Source of the DNA: Gemmatimonadota bacterium
GTDB lineage: Bacteria; Gemmatimonadota; Gemmatimonadetes; Palauibacterales; Palauibacteraceae
DNA: 64,000 bases
NCBI GenBank assembly: GCA_022820995.1
Contig: JAJEEM010000001.1
Location: forward strand, 1-64,000
Direction of reading: 5' to 3'
Every line of letters starts with the position of its first letter. Positions within the stretch are counted from its first letter, which is position 1. Positions 37,628 to 49,548 of the stretch are shown here, piece by piece. The notes under the pieces are model-generated. The model was not told the DNA's origin and did no database searches. It saw only the letters and a program-made list of their open reading frames with translations. A program made the translations under genes and the position numbers.

Positions 37628-37908
37628 TGGTTTTCCTTGTCCGGTTGTTCTTCCATCGGGTTTCGAGTCGCGCGGGTCCGGCGCCGCGATTTCCGGCACG
37701 CCCGCGAACAGGAAACGAAGTTGCAAGCGCCGTGCCGTGCCGCGGCCCGTCCGTAAGCCGTCTTTTCCGACAAAATGGCACTCGCCGGGGCCACCGGCCG
37801 GGGTAGGGTGCCAAATTGGCATGGAAAGGTGCGTGGCGTGGCGCGGAAGACGGGACGGGGTATGTTTCCGCCGTTCCCGTCGCCCCGAACCCCAACCGGA
37901 GTGCGCCG

Positions 37909-39327
37909 ATGTCCAAGCGTCGCGACCCACCCCGCTCCGCAGTGGCCGCCGCGGCCGCAACGGCCGCGCTCTGCGGGCTGCTGGCTGTCGACGCGGCGCC
38001 GCTGGCGGCGCAGGGACTCGAGGGGGTGGGCGGCGCGATCGACGAACCGTTCTTCTCCCGCCTCCTGCGGGGCCTTGTCGGGATCGCCTTCCTGCTCACG
38101 ACCGTGTGGCTCTGCTCCGCGCACCGGAAGTCGATCGCCTGGCCGCTCGTCGCGAAGGGGCTCGGGCTTCAGGTCGTCTTCGCCCTCCTCGTCCTCAAGA
38201 CGGGGCTCGGACGGACCTTCTTCAGTGCCGTCAACGACGTGTTCGTCGCGCTCATCGGGTACACGAACGCCGGTTCGCGCTTCGTGTTCGGGTCGCTCGT
38301 GGATTATGGGACCCCGGTCGACGGGGGCGCCGGCGGCGTCGTGAACATCGGCGCGAATTTCGCCTTCAGCGTCCTGCCCACGATCATCTTCTTCTCCTCT
38401 CTCATGGCCCTCGCCTATCACCTGGGGTTCATGCAGCGCGTCGTGCGCGGCGTCGCCTGGGCGATGCAGCGGACCCTCGGGACGAGCGGCGCGGAGACGA
38501 CCTCGGCAGCCGGCAACATCTTCGTCGGCCAGACGGAGGCGCCCCTCCTCATCCGGCCCTTCGTGGACCGGATGACGATGTCGGAACTCAACACGGTCAT
38601 GACTGGAGGGTTCGCGACCGTGGCGGGCGGAGCACTGGCCGCGTACGTCGCGATCCTCGTAGGCGTGTTTCCGGGTATCGCCGGGCACCTCCTGGCGGCG
38701 AGCATCATGGCGGCGCCGGCGGGGATCGTGGTGAGCAAGATGCTGATGCCCGAGACGGAAGAACCCGAGACGCGCGGCACGCTGGACATCGACCCGCCTC
38801 AGGCGCACGCGAACGTGATCGACGCGGCGGCCGGAGGGGCGGGGGACGGGCTGAAGCTCGCCCTGAACGTGGGAGCCATGCTCCTCGCCTTCCTCGCCAT
38901 CATCGCCCTGGGGAACGGCATCATCGGCTGGGTGACGGGGCTGTTCGGCGTCGAGGGAATCACGCTCGAGCGGATCTTCGGCTGGGTCTTCGCCCCCGTG
39001 GCCTGGCTCATCGGAGTGCCGTGGGCCGACGCGGTCGATGTCGGGACGCTGTTCGGGGTGAAGATGGTCGCGAACGAGTTCCTCGCCTTCACGAACCTCG
39101 GGGCCGGCCTCGGCGGCGACCTTCAGCTTTCGAACAAGTCGCTCATCATCTGCACGTACGCGCTGACGGGCTTCGCGAACTTCAGCTCGATCGCGATCCA
39201 GATCGGGGGTATCGGAGGGATCGCGCCGGCCCGCCGCGAGGACCTGTCGAAGCTCGGCCTGCGGGCGATGCTCGGGGGGACGGTCGCGACCTGGATGACG
39301 GCGACGCTGGCCGGAGTCCTCGCGTGA
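37909..39327 (+). CDS. nupC: Concentrative nucleoside transporter (NupC/CNT family)
   Basis: This 472-residue multi-pass inner-membrane protein imports nucleosides by ion symport. CNT signatures include [42 protein letters not shown] and [20 protein letters not shown]. Unusually, it begins with a ~40-residue extension that looks like a signal peptide (basic SKRRDPPRS, hydrophobic stretch, APLAAQG). The ATG follows a GGAG site. Its stop overlaps the PNP start, coupling transport and phosphorolysis. Confidence 0.9.
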   Translation: MSKRRDPPRSAVAAAAATAALCGLLAVDAAPLAAQGLEGVGGAIDEPFFSRLLRGLVGIAFLLTTVWLCSAHRKSIAWPLVAKGLGLQVVFALLVLKTGLGRTFFSAVNDVFVALIGYTNAGSRFVFGSLVDYGTPVDGGAGGVVNIGANFAFSVLPTIIFFSSLMALAYHLGFMQRVVRGVAWAMQRTLGTSGAETTSAAGNIFVGQTEAPLLIRPFVDRMTMSELNTVMTGGFATVAGGALAAYVAILVGVFPGIAGHLLAASIMAAPAGIVVSKMLMPETEEPETRGTLDIDPPQAHANVIDAAAGGAGDGLKLALNVGAMLLAFLAIIALGNGIIGWVTGLFGVEGITLERIFGWVFAPVAWLIGVPWADAVDVGTLFGVKMVANEFLAFTNLGAGLGGDLQLSNKSLIICTYALTGFANFSSIAIQIGGIGGIAPARREDLSKLGLRAMLGGTVATWMTATLAGVLA

Positions 39328-40169
39328 CCCGCGCCGCCGACATCCAGGCCGGCGTCGACGCGGCGGCCGAGGCGCTGCGGGCCCGCATCCGGGATCGGCT
39401 GAGCGGCGACGCGCCGCACGTCGCGATCACGATGGGTTCGGGACTCGGCGGCCTCGGCGGGGAGATCGAGGATCCGGTGCGGGTGCCGTACGAGGACCTT
39501 CCCGGCTGGCCGCGCCCCACGGTGATCGGGCACGCCGGGTACGCGCTCATCGGGACGCTCGGCGGCCGGCCCGTGCTGGGCCTGAGCGGACGCGTCCACC
39601 TCTACGAGGGAGGTCCGCCGGACCGCGTCGTCTTCTACGTGCGCGTCGCGGCCGCGCTGGGGATCCCGGTCCTCTTCCTCTCGAACGCGGCCGGGGCGAT
39701 CCGGGAGGGCTGGCACCCCGGCGAGCTGATGCTGATCTCGGACCACCTGAACCTGACCGGCACGAGCCCGCTCATCGGCCCCGTCGTGGGAACGGAGAAC
39801 CGCTTCCCGGACCTGACGTTCGCCTATGACCGCAAACTACGCACGATCGTACGCGAAACCTCGGCCGAACTGGGCCACACGCTCCACGAAGGGGTCTACG
39901 CGGCGATGCACGGCCCCGCCTTCGAGACCCCCGCCGAAATCCGCATGCTGCGGACGCTGGGCGCCGACGCCGTCGGCATGTCCACCGCGCCGGAGGTCAT
40001 CGCGGCCCGCGCCCTCGGCATGCGCTGCGTCGCCATCTCCTGCCTCACGAACTACGCCGCCGGGGTCCTCGACGAACCGCTGAATCACGAGGAAGTCCTC
40101 GAGACGACAAAGCTCGCCCAGGCCGATTTCCAGCGCCTCGTCGCCGAGTCCACCCGCCGGTTCCCGTAG
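39324..40169 (+). CDS. Purine nucleoside phosphorylase
   Basis: This 281-residue enzyme cleaves purine nucleosides with phosphate to free base and (deoxy)ribose-1-phosphate. It shows the phosphate loop MGSGLGGL, GLSGRVHLYEG, FLSNAAGAIR, AMHGPAFETPAEIRM with the active-site Glu, and ISCLTNYAAGV, matching the low-molecular-mass trimeric PNP family (PunA/DeoD type 2). GTG start with GTGA overlap to nupC. Together with deoC (48.5 kb) it fits deoxynucleoside salvage. Confidence 0.92.
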   Translation: MTRAADIQAGVDAAAEALRARIRDRLSGDAPHVAITMGSGLGGLGGEIEDPVRVPYEDLPGWPRPTVIGHAGYALIGTLGGRPVLGLSGRVHLYEGGPPDRVVFYVRVAAALGIPVLFLSNAAGAIREGWHPGELMLISDHLNLTGTSPLIGPVVGTENRFPDLTFAYDRKLRTIVRETSAELGHTLHEGVYAAMHGPAFETPAEIRMLRTLGADAVGMSTAPEVIAARALGMRCVAISCLTNYAAGVLDEPLNHEEVLETTKLAQADFQRLVAESTRRFP

Positions 40170-40187
40170 CCTCAGCTAGTGCAACCC

Positions 40188-41432
40188 ATGGGCTCGATCC
40201 TCAGGGGGATGCCATTGACAGTGGCTCTCTTCACCGTCCCCGTTTCGGCGCTCGCACAGTCCTCGGCTCAATTGCCTGGTGTGAGTGTAGACACGCTGGA
40301 GGGGGGGCGCGTTCTGGTGCGGAACCCGCCCCCCCAGCGGCCTGACGACGGCGATTTGTGGAGCCTACTCGAGACACTGCGACTGGGCAGACTCGAAGGT
40401 TCCGGACCGGATGTCTTCGGCGACATCCAGGACATAACCGTCGACCTGGGCGGCAACATCTATGTGATCGACGCCGGGTGGAAGGAGGTCCGCGTCTTCG
40501 GGCGCCAGGGACGACACGTCCGGCGGATGGCTGGCGAGGGCGACGGGCCGGGGGAGAAACGCTATTCCGGGCTCCCCCACAGGATCGCATGGGAGGAGCC
40601 CAACCGCTTATGGGTCAGCGACGGTGCTCAGCGCCTCACACTGGACTCAATCGGAAACGAGTTGAACCGGGTTGTCCTCGGATCGGCCATCAGCTCATCG
40701 GGGCCCGTCGATCCAAGAGTTAGGGTTATCGCCGCCGAGACGGGTACGCGACACTCAGTGCTGTACCTGGAACTGACCAGTTACACATCGCCCGCCGACC
40801 TGAATCGAGGAGCATCTCTCGAACAACAAGTTTCGGTGGCTCGTGTCTGGCTATCCGACGAGTACGAGGTACTGGCCGGCGACACACTGGCAATCGAGAC
40901 GATGCCGCTAAGCCTGGGTGATCGGAGGGAGACGCTGCGCGGTAGCACAACGATCCGATTGAGAATGGCGCACCCACGCGAACCAAGGGTGGCTTGGGGA
41001 GTCGGGCACGATGGCACGGTCTGGCTGGCGCACAGGGCCACGTACCGGCTGCACGAAATGACCTTCACGGGCGACACGATCCGTACCGTCGAGCTGGGTT
41101 CGCCAATTCCCTTGGCGGATGTCGGCCGCGAGCAGGCGGAGTTCGAGCCCGCGATAGCCGCGCTCGACGTATCTCCCGAGGGCTGGCTGTGGGTGCGGCG
41201 AGAACCCAACGAGGGACCTGACGAGGGCTTCTCAAGCTGGGATATCCTGGATAACTGCAGCCGATACCGGGGTGTCGTCACCATGCCGTGGCGGGTGCGC
41301 GCGGTGCACATCGGCGCCGCAGGCGAAGTCCATGCCGTTGTCGTGGGCACGTTGGGAATCAGCCACGTGCTCCGACTACAGCTTGAAAGCCGGATCGGGG
41401 AAACCGTCACCGTGGAGACCTGTCGCCGCTAG
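40188..41432 (+). CDS. 6-bladed beta-propeller secreted protein
   Basis: This ~414-residue protein has a signal peptide (hydrophobic MPLTVALFTVPVSALAQ, cut near ALAQ). It carries the same signature as the other propellers: a VRVFGRQGR strand followed by MAGEGDGPGE, and blade-like segments such as NIYVIDAGWKEVRVF and DGTVWLAH. The final blade (GWLWVRREPNEG ... WDILD) parallels the C-termini at 41.5 and 44.9 kb. The start is uncertain: GTG 40179 and ATG 40188 are both possible with no clear ribosome site. Function unknown. Confidence 0.68.
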   Translation: MGSILRGMPLTVALFTVPVSALAQSSAQLPGVSVDTLEGGRVLVRNPPPQRPDDGDLWSLLETLRLGRLEGSGPDVFGDIQDITVDLGGNIYVIDAGWKEVRVFGRQGRHVRRMAGEGDGPGEKRYSGLPHRIAWEEPNRLWVSDGAQRLTLDSIGNELNRVVLGSAISSSGPVDPRVRVIAAETGTRHSVLYLELTSYTSPADLNRGASLEQQVSVARVWLSDEYEVLAGDTLAIETMPLSLGDRRETLRGSTTIRLRMAHPREPRVAWGVGHDGTVWLAHRATYRLHEMTFTGDTIRTVELGSPIPLADVGREQAEFEPAIAALDVSPEGWLWVRREPNEGPDEGFSSWDILDNCSRYRGVVTMPWRVRAVHIGAAGEVHAVVVGTLGISHVLRLQLESRIGETVTVETCRR

Positions 41433-41506
41433 CTGCTGCCGTTCGGGGGCGGCGCCCACTTTCTCGAGAAGAAGTTCGATCGTATGCTCAGGGACTTCAC
41501 GGCGGG

Positions 41507-41848
41507 ATGCCGGATTCGTTCCGTTCCCGCGTGTCGTCAGGGACTTTGGCGCGAGCGTTCCTGCAGCAGATCCCTCGCCCCGCGGAGACGGCGGTAGATG
41601 CAATGACCGCGAGCGAGGCCGGGACGGTCTGGTTTCGCGCGAGTGCGCGTGCGCCGCACGATGCCGAGCGATGGGCCGCATATCGATTTGAGGATGGGTT
41701 CATCGGGGTCGTGGAGTTGCCCCCCGCTCATGCTCTGCTGACCGCAACCGGAGGTCTGCTATGGACGGTGATTCAGGACGAGCTCGACCTTCCTGCGATT
41801 AGGGGTTGGCGTCCCGCGTGGCCGGACGGGCGAGATTGGAGAGACTGA
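41507..41848 (+). pseudogene. C-terminal remnant of a beta-propeller gene
   Basis: The 113 encoded residues have no signal peptide and no propeller signature. They line up with only the last blade and a half of the intact propeller at 44.9 kb: GTVWFRASA.., then GFIGVVELP, then WTVIQDELDLP, against GTTWLAGPD.., SIGRFRLP and WVVERDALDIP. This suggests the 3' piece of a once-complete gene between the propeller at 40.2 kb and the TonB-plug gene. Its stop overlaps the next start (TGATG). Confidence 0.55.
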
Positions 41849-42912
41849 TGGTTCGCGGCGGGATGTTCACGGCCCGGAATCCCCGCTCCCTGACGGCGGC
41901 GGCGTTCGTCTCGACGTGGCTGGTGTTCGGGGGCGGCGGGGCATGGGGACAGGAGGTGGACGACTGCGGTGGCGGAGCCGAACTGGCCGTAGCTGTCACG
42001 GACCAGTCGGGGAGCATTTCTCTGCCGGGGGCCACGGTGATTGTCGAGTGGGGCGACGCGACCGCGCCGCCGGTTCGGGCGTCCACGCGGGCCGATGGCT
42101 CGCTCCTCCTTTGCGTGCCGCGTTCTGCCGAGCGCGCCGTCGTGCGGGCGGAACTGGGCGACCAGACGAGCGGCGAGGCCTCCGTCCTGTTCGAGCCGGA
42201 GGCCGCGCGCGAGGTCGTCCTCCGCATCCCGCTCGATGTCGCGACCGCGGCTCCGCGCCCCCCGGGCCGACCTGGGCGTCTCATCGGCTCGGTGCGCGAC
42301 GCGCTGACGGATGATCCCGTCCATGTGGTGATCGTTTCGTTGGCCGGCCAGCCCAAGTCGGTCGACACGGGCCGCCAGGGCCGGTTCGTGATGAGCGGCG
42401 TGCCCGCCGGCACACATGTGCTGGAGACCCGGCGGATCGGCTACGCGCCGCTCCGCCACGTGGTTTCGGTAGAGGAGGGCCGCACGACGGAAGTCGACAT
42501 CGCCCTTGTCCCGGCGCCGGTGGAGATGGAGCCCCTGGTGACCACGGCGGTCCGGTCGCGTCGCCTCGAGATCAAGGGGTTCTACGAGCGAAAACGATGG
42601 GGCGAGCTTCTCGGACTCGGAACGTACATCACGGAGGACTACATCGAACGCTGGCGTCCGAAGGAAGTCGCCCACCTGGTCAGCATGCTGGCCCCGGGCA
42701 TTTCGGTGGACCGCAACGGGCGTATGATCAACCGAAGATCCTCCTGCCCCATGACAAACTACCTCGACGGAGTTCGTGTTGAGAGGTTCCTTGGCTGGGC
42801 GAAACCGCACGAGGTCGCAGGGATCGAAGTGTACAAGGGTGCCGCCTCGCTACCCGCGGACTTTGGAGGCCCGACAGGGCAGTGCGGCGTCGTCGTGGTC
42901 TGGACGAGGTAG
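41848..42912 (+). CDS. Carboxypeptidase-regulatory/TonB-plug domain protein without barrel
   Basis: This 354-residue exported protein has a signal sequence ending near GAWGQ. A first beta-sandwich (LAVAVTDQSG..LPGATVIVEW) is followed by a classical CarboxypepD_reg-like domain (~residues 140-225, GRLIGSVRDALTDDPVHVV ... PAGTHVLETRRIGYAP) and a TonB receptor plug-like domain (~260-354, with YLDGVRV and IAGIEVYKGAASLPADF). The 22-strand barrel is absent and the protein ends after the plug, a form known in Gemmatimonadota. The ATG at 41848 has a GGAGAG site. Confidence 0.7.
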   Translation: MVRGGMFTARNPRSLTAAAFVSTWLVFGGGGAWGQEVDDCGGGAELAVAVTDQSGSISLPGATVIVEWGDATAPPVRASTRADGSLLLCVPRSAERAVVRAELGDQTSGEASVLFEPEAAREVVLRIPLDVATAAPRPPGRPGRLIGSVRDALTDDPVHVVIVSLAGQPKSVDTGRQGRFVMSGVPAGTHVLETRRIGYAPLRHVVSVEEGRTTEVDIALVPAPVEMEPLVTTAVRSRRLEIKGFYERKRWGELLGLGTYITEDYIERWRPKEVAHLVSMLAPGISVDRNGRMINRRSSCPMTNYLDGVRVERFLGWAKPHEVAGIEVYKGAASLPADFGGPTGQCGVVVVWTR

Positions 42913-43036
42913 CTCCGCGAGGGTCGTCCGGCGGCGCCTGCATCGGTTGACGGCGCGCGCATCGTCCCACTCGATGGCCTAGCTCCCGTTCTGCGCCGGC
43001 CTCGGGGGCACCAGCGCCATCGACGCCGGTACGTGC

Positions 43037-43336
43037 TCAATCCCGGTCGGCGAATATCGAAGCCCAATGGAGGGATACCTCGGTGACGGATAACGCGAAC
43101 TGACGGTTGAAGCGGCGCTGTTCTTCTGGCGAAAAACTGCCCAGCGCTCGTGCGAAGTTCGGAATCTGCGACGTGAACGCTTCGATCTCACCTTCGCCGA
43201 TACCCTCGGCGAGCCGACGGACCGTTGCCTCCATCTCATGCTTCACAGACGGAGGCGCCGACTCGTAGAGTCGGGCGACGGTCAGTTCCATTGCGAGCCA
43301 GTCCACCCAGTCCGCGAAGGAAATCGTGGTCGTCAT
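43037..43336 (-). CDS. Hypothetical small helical protein
   Basis: This 99-residue acidic protein appears all-helical (FADWVDWLAMELTVARLYES ... EEQRRFNRQFALSVTEVSLHWASIF). It has no signal peptide or known motif. The ATG overlaps the stop of the upstream propeller fragment (ATGA), which suggests it was once translated after an intact propeller. Family unknown. Confidence 0.5.
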   Translation of the reverse strand: MTTTISFADWVDWLAMELTVARLYESAPPSVKHEMEATVRRLAEGIGEGEIEAFTSQIPNFARALGSFSPEEQRRFNRQFALSVTEVSLHWASIFADRD

Positions 43337-43962
43337 CTCAGGTGGCCCCGTAGTAAGAAGCGTCCGACCCACGGCGCGGGGTCGGGGCCCGTGGCGTATA
43401 GCCACGTGTCGGAGGCATCCACGGTGATGGCCTCCGCGGCTCGGTCCAGGTGCAGCGTCTTCACGTAGTTGCCATCCCACGTGTAGACCTGCACGTGCGT
43501 CGTGGCCCACGGAGTGCCGGGCTCATCCACGCTCTGCCCGGAGAAGAGGCCGTACACGTAGCGCTCCGTACCCACCAGATCCGTGAATCCGTAGCGCGCC
43601 TCCGGTCCGAGGGACATCACGGCCCTCCCGTCCCGTGACCGGCCCTGCCGCCACACCGGCTGAAAGGCTCCGGGCACGGCGGCCTGAGCGATCAGAGTGC
43701 CATCGTAGTCGATGATGTCGAGCAGACCCCCAAGAAGCGTCCCCGCCGCCAGGCGGTGTCCGGCAGGATTTGCGACGACCCGGCTTTCGTATGCCTGCAG
43801 GAGCGTCATGCCCGGCGCTTCGACCCCCGGGGGGAAACCGAGAATCGTGCGATCGTAGCTCCGATCCGCCCGGTATCGAGCCACCCGCCCCCCCGTGATC
43901 CTCGCGACTTCCGGTTCCGATTCGACGCCGTCCGACCTGCGGATGCCCAAGGGGCGTGGCAC
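43333..43962 (-). pseudogene. 3' fragment of a TolB-like beta-propeller gene (minus strand)
   Basis: The ~209 encoded residues look like the C-terminal half of a BF3164-like 6-bladed propeller: VVANPAGHRLAAGTLLGGLLDIIDYDG, then VYTWDGNYVKTLHLDRAAEAITVD and LYATG. There is no signal peptide, and an in-frame stop lies just upstream of the GTG. It meets another propeller 3' fragment, on the opposite strand, head to head near 43.95 kb. That is best explained by loss of both N-terminal halves. Confidence 0.5.
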
Positions 43963-44428
43963 CTGGGTGCCGGATTCGTCCTACGCGAGAACCCTCGGGC
44001 TGTCGGGCGGCGGACGGGCAGCCCTCGTGTGGCAAGGCTCCAGTCCCTTCCGCGTGTCGCGTATCGGCGCCGGCACGGACGGGAAGCCAGTGGAGCTTGC
44101 ACGGGTCAATCCCGATTGGTTCACCGATGAGGTGGCCCAGTCATTGCGGCTGGATTCGGGCATCTGGAGTTCGACCTCGGTCGTCGCCGTCGGACCTGGA
44201 TACGTCCAGACGCTGGCGCACCGCGGGACCGACGAGCGGCTCCTGCTCCGGTTCGACTCACATGGTCGATTCCTGAGGTACACAAGGGTCGAAGCACCCT
44301 TCGGGTTTGTCGCCAGCGCCACGGAGGCACCCGCCGCACTCGCAGTGCGAACGCTGAATGCCAGCGAACTCGTGAAGTACTCTTGGGCACGTGTCCAAGA
44401 TTCCACTCGGAGCAAAGGAGAGAGATGA
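43943..44428 (+). pseudogene. 3' fragment of a beta-propeller gene (plus strand)
   Basis: This ~161-codon open frame ends with typical propeller C-terminal strands (ERLLLRFDSHGRFLRYTRVEAP, then an LNASELVKYSWA end). It lacks a signal sequence and the GPGE signature. Its 5' end overlaps the start of the opposite-strand fragment. Its stop overlaps the start of the Cys-rich protein gene (ATGA), so before truncation it was probably the first gene of a propeller/Cys-rich pair. Confidence 0.5.
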
Positions 44429-44892
44429 TGAAACTCGCACGAATCCTCATGCTGAGCCTGGGTCTTGCTGTCTTCGCCGTGGCGGCGTCCGCCGAACCCG
44501 TGGTCGCACAGTGCTGGGATTGCCAGTTTGGTCATTTTCCCGGCAGCAACTGCGCCAACTGTGTGGCTGGCCAATCGGGGCTCGGCGTGGAGGAATGCTC
44601 GACGCCAGCATGCCGTCACTGCAATTGGGAAGGCAATCTCTGCGTGGTTGTTTCGATGCTCGACGGACGTGACGCGCCTGCGGGAGCCTTGGAGCAGTTC
44701 GAATCGCCAGTCTACACGGCCACGATCGAATTACACGCACTCGGCGCGGCGTACGGATCGGTCGATTTTCTGGCAACTCCCCGGCGGGCAGGCGAGATCA
44801 GGCGATCATGCGATGGAGGGATCATCTCGAAACGGTATGCACCCGCCGCCGTGAGCGCGATACGAAGCGAGATGGCGCAGCTTCGGCTGTAG
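44425..44892 (+). CDS. Cys-rich secreted protein
   Basis: This 155-residue protein has a clear signal peptide (MKLARILMLSLGLAVFAVAASA, cut before or after EPVVAQ). The mature N-terminus holds eight cysteines, six of them in three CxxC pairs (CWDC, CANC, CRHC) within about 50 residues, and one more Cys later. The pattern could form disulfides or bind a metal. ATG 44425 overlaps the upstream stop; ATG 44428 sits 7 bases from GGAG and is equally good. It lies 20 bases before an intact beta-propeller gene, echoing the 8.7-10.0 kb cassette. Family unknown. Confidence 0.65.
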   Translation: MMKLARILMLSLGLAVFAVAASAEPVVAQCWDCQFGHFPGSNCANCVAGQSGLGVEECSTPACRHCNWEGNLCVVVSMLDGRDAPAGALEQFESPVYTATIELHALGAAYGSVDFLATPRRAGEIRRSCDGGIISKRYAPAAVSAIRSEMAQLRL

Positions 44893-44912
44893 GCTGTCGG
44901 GAGGGTAGCGGC

Positions 44913-46097
44913 ATGCGTCAGGCGTGCGGACGGATCTTCGACCGTGTGATGCGGGGGCTCCTGCTCATATCTGGGATTCACCTGGCGTCCGGCCCGGTTC
45001 TGGGCCAGACGCCGGAGTGGTCCCTTCGGCGGGGCGTCGCGATTGGCAGCGTGGACGATCCGGTTTACGGCCTATCGGAAGTGCGCGGCGTGCTGGCGGA
45101 CGCCGACCACGTGTACGTTCTGCTCGGCCAGGAGGGGAAAGTCAGGGTCTTCACGCGCGCCGGCGAGTTCGTTCGCGACCTCGGCGGTCGAGGCGAGGGC
45201 CCGGGGGAGTTGATGATGCCGTCGTCGATGGGCTGGCGCGGGTCGCGGCTGTGGGTGGCCGATGTTGGATTGCGGAGGTTCACGCTCTTGGATGTGGCGA
45301 CCGGCGAGGCCGAAACAATCCCGTATGACGTGGACGCTCCGCTGGCCTACCACTTCTCGAGCGTCGTGCCCAGGGCCATCCTTGACAACGGCCGCCTGGT
45401 CGGATCCCCGACCTACTCCGCGCTTCGGGTCGCCGCGAGGGGGGGGATTTGGCACTTGCCGCAGCTCGTTTCCGACACCACGGGCACCCTGCGCGACACG
45501 CTGGCCCTGCTCTCCCTCGGAGGCGGACCCGTCGAGATCAGGGCCGGACTCGCGGCCGGCGCGAGATCTTATCGGACGCATCCGCTGTCGGACGACGACA
45601 TGATATCCTTCGCGCCCGACGGTTCGGCCGGGGTCTGGCTCAAGCGCGGGAGCTGGGAGGGTTCGGGGTCTGCGGAGTTCGAGGTGACGAGAATCGGCGT
45701 TCTGGGTGACACACTGTTTCAACGTCGCATCGGCTATGAGCCTCGTCGGGTTCCGAGTGGCTTCTTCAACGACGAGATCAATCGGAGTCTAGATGGGCGA
45801 AGCGTGGTCAACCGCAGGGCTCATGCAAGAGCCCTCCGCGAGTTCTATGAGCAGCGTCGGTATTTTCCGCCGGTCACCGCCGTTCGCATGGGGAGCGACG
45901 GCACGACGTGGTTGGCTGGCCCGGACGAAGACGGTGTGCGCGAGTGGCTCGTGCTGGATGGCTCGGGATCGTCCATCGGCCGGTTTCGGCTTCCAACGAC
46001 TTGGCGGGTATCGCATGCGAACCGGACCGAGGTCTGGGTCGTGGAAAGGGACGCACTCGACATCCCGTACGTGGTGCGCTACGACATCGTTCCGTAG
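44913..46097 (+). CDS. 6-bladed beta-propeller secreted protein
   Basis: This 394-residue protein has a signal sequence (hydrophobic core MRGLLLISGIHLASG, cut near VLGQ). The propeller signature KVRVFTRAGEFVRDLGGRGEGPGE is clear, with further blades SRLWVADVGLRRFTLLD and GTTWLAGPD, closing with EVWVVERDALDIPYVVRYDI. ATG 44913 follows GGGAGG at ~8 bases. Preceded by the Cys-rich gene in the same direction. Function unknown; periplasmic or surface location inferred. Confidence 0.72.
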   Translation: MRQACGRIFDRVMRGLLLISGIHLASGPVLGQTPEWSLRRGVAIGSVDDPVYGLSEVRGVLADADHVYVLLGQEGKVRVFTRAGEFVRDLGGRGEGPGELMMPSSMGWRGSRLWVADVGLRRFTLLDVATGEAETIPYDVDAPLAYHFSSVVPRAILDNGRLVGSPTYSALRVAARGGIWHLPQLVSDTTGTLRDTLALLSLGGGPVEIRAGLAAGARSYRTHPLSDDDMISFAPDGSAGVWLKRGSWEGSGSAEFEVTRIGVLGDTLFQRRIGYEPRRVPSGFFNDEINRSLDGRSVVNRRAHARALREFYEQRRYFPPVTAVRMGSDGTTWLAGPDEDGVREWLVLDGSGSSIGRFRLPTTWRVSHANRTEVWVVERDALDIPYVVRYDIVP

Positions 46098-46122
46098 CGC
46101 ACCACGCCGTCCGCTCCGCGGA

Positions 46123-49508
<3,386 letters not shown>

Positions 49509-49548
49509 GGCCGGGGGCGAGGGTCGGGTTGAGAGGGGGTTGAGGGAG

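Noticed and set aside
37776-37813. CIRCE-like inverted repeat (TGGCACTC / GGGTGCCA) upstream of dnaK and nupC
   Set aside because: Arms are 22 bases apart, not 9, and one arm has a mismatch; the TTAGCACTC consensus is not met.
37815-37832. Sigma-54 promoter-like TTGGCATGGAAAGGTGC upstream of nupC
   Set aside because: The GG and GC elements are 11 bases apart instead of the required 10.
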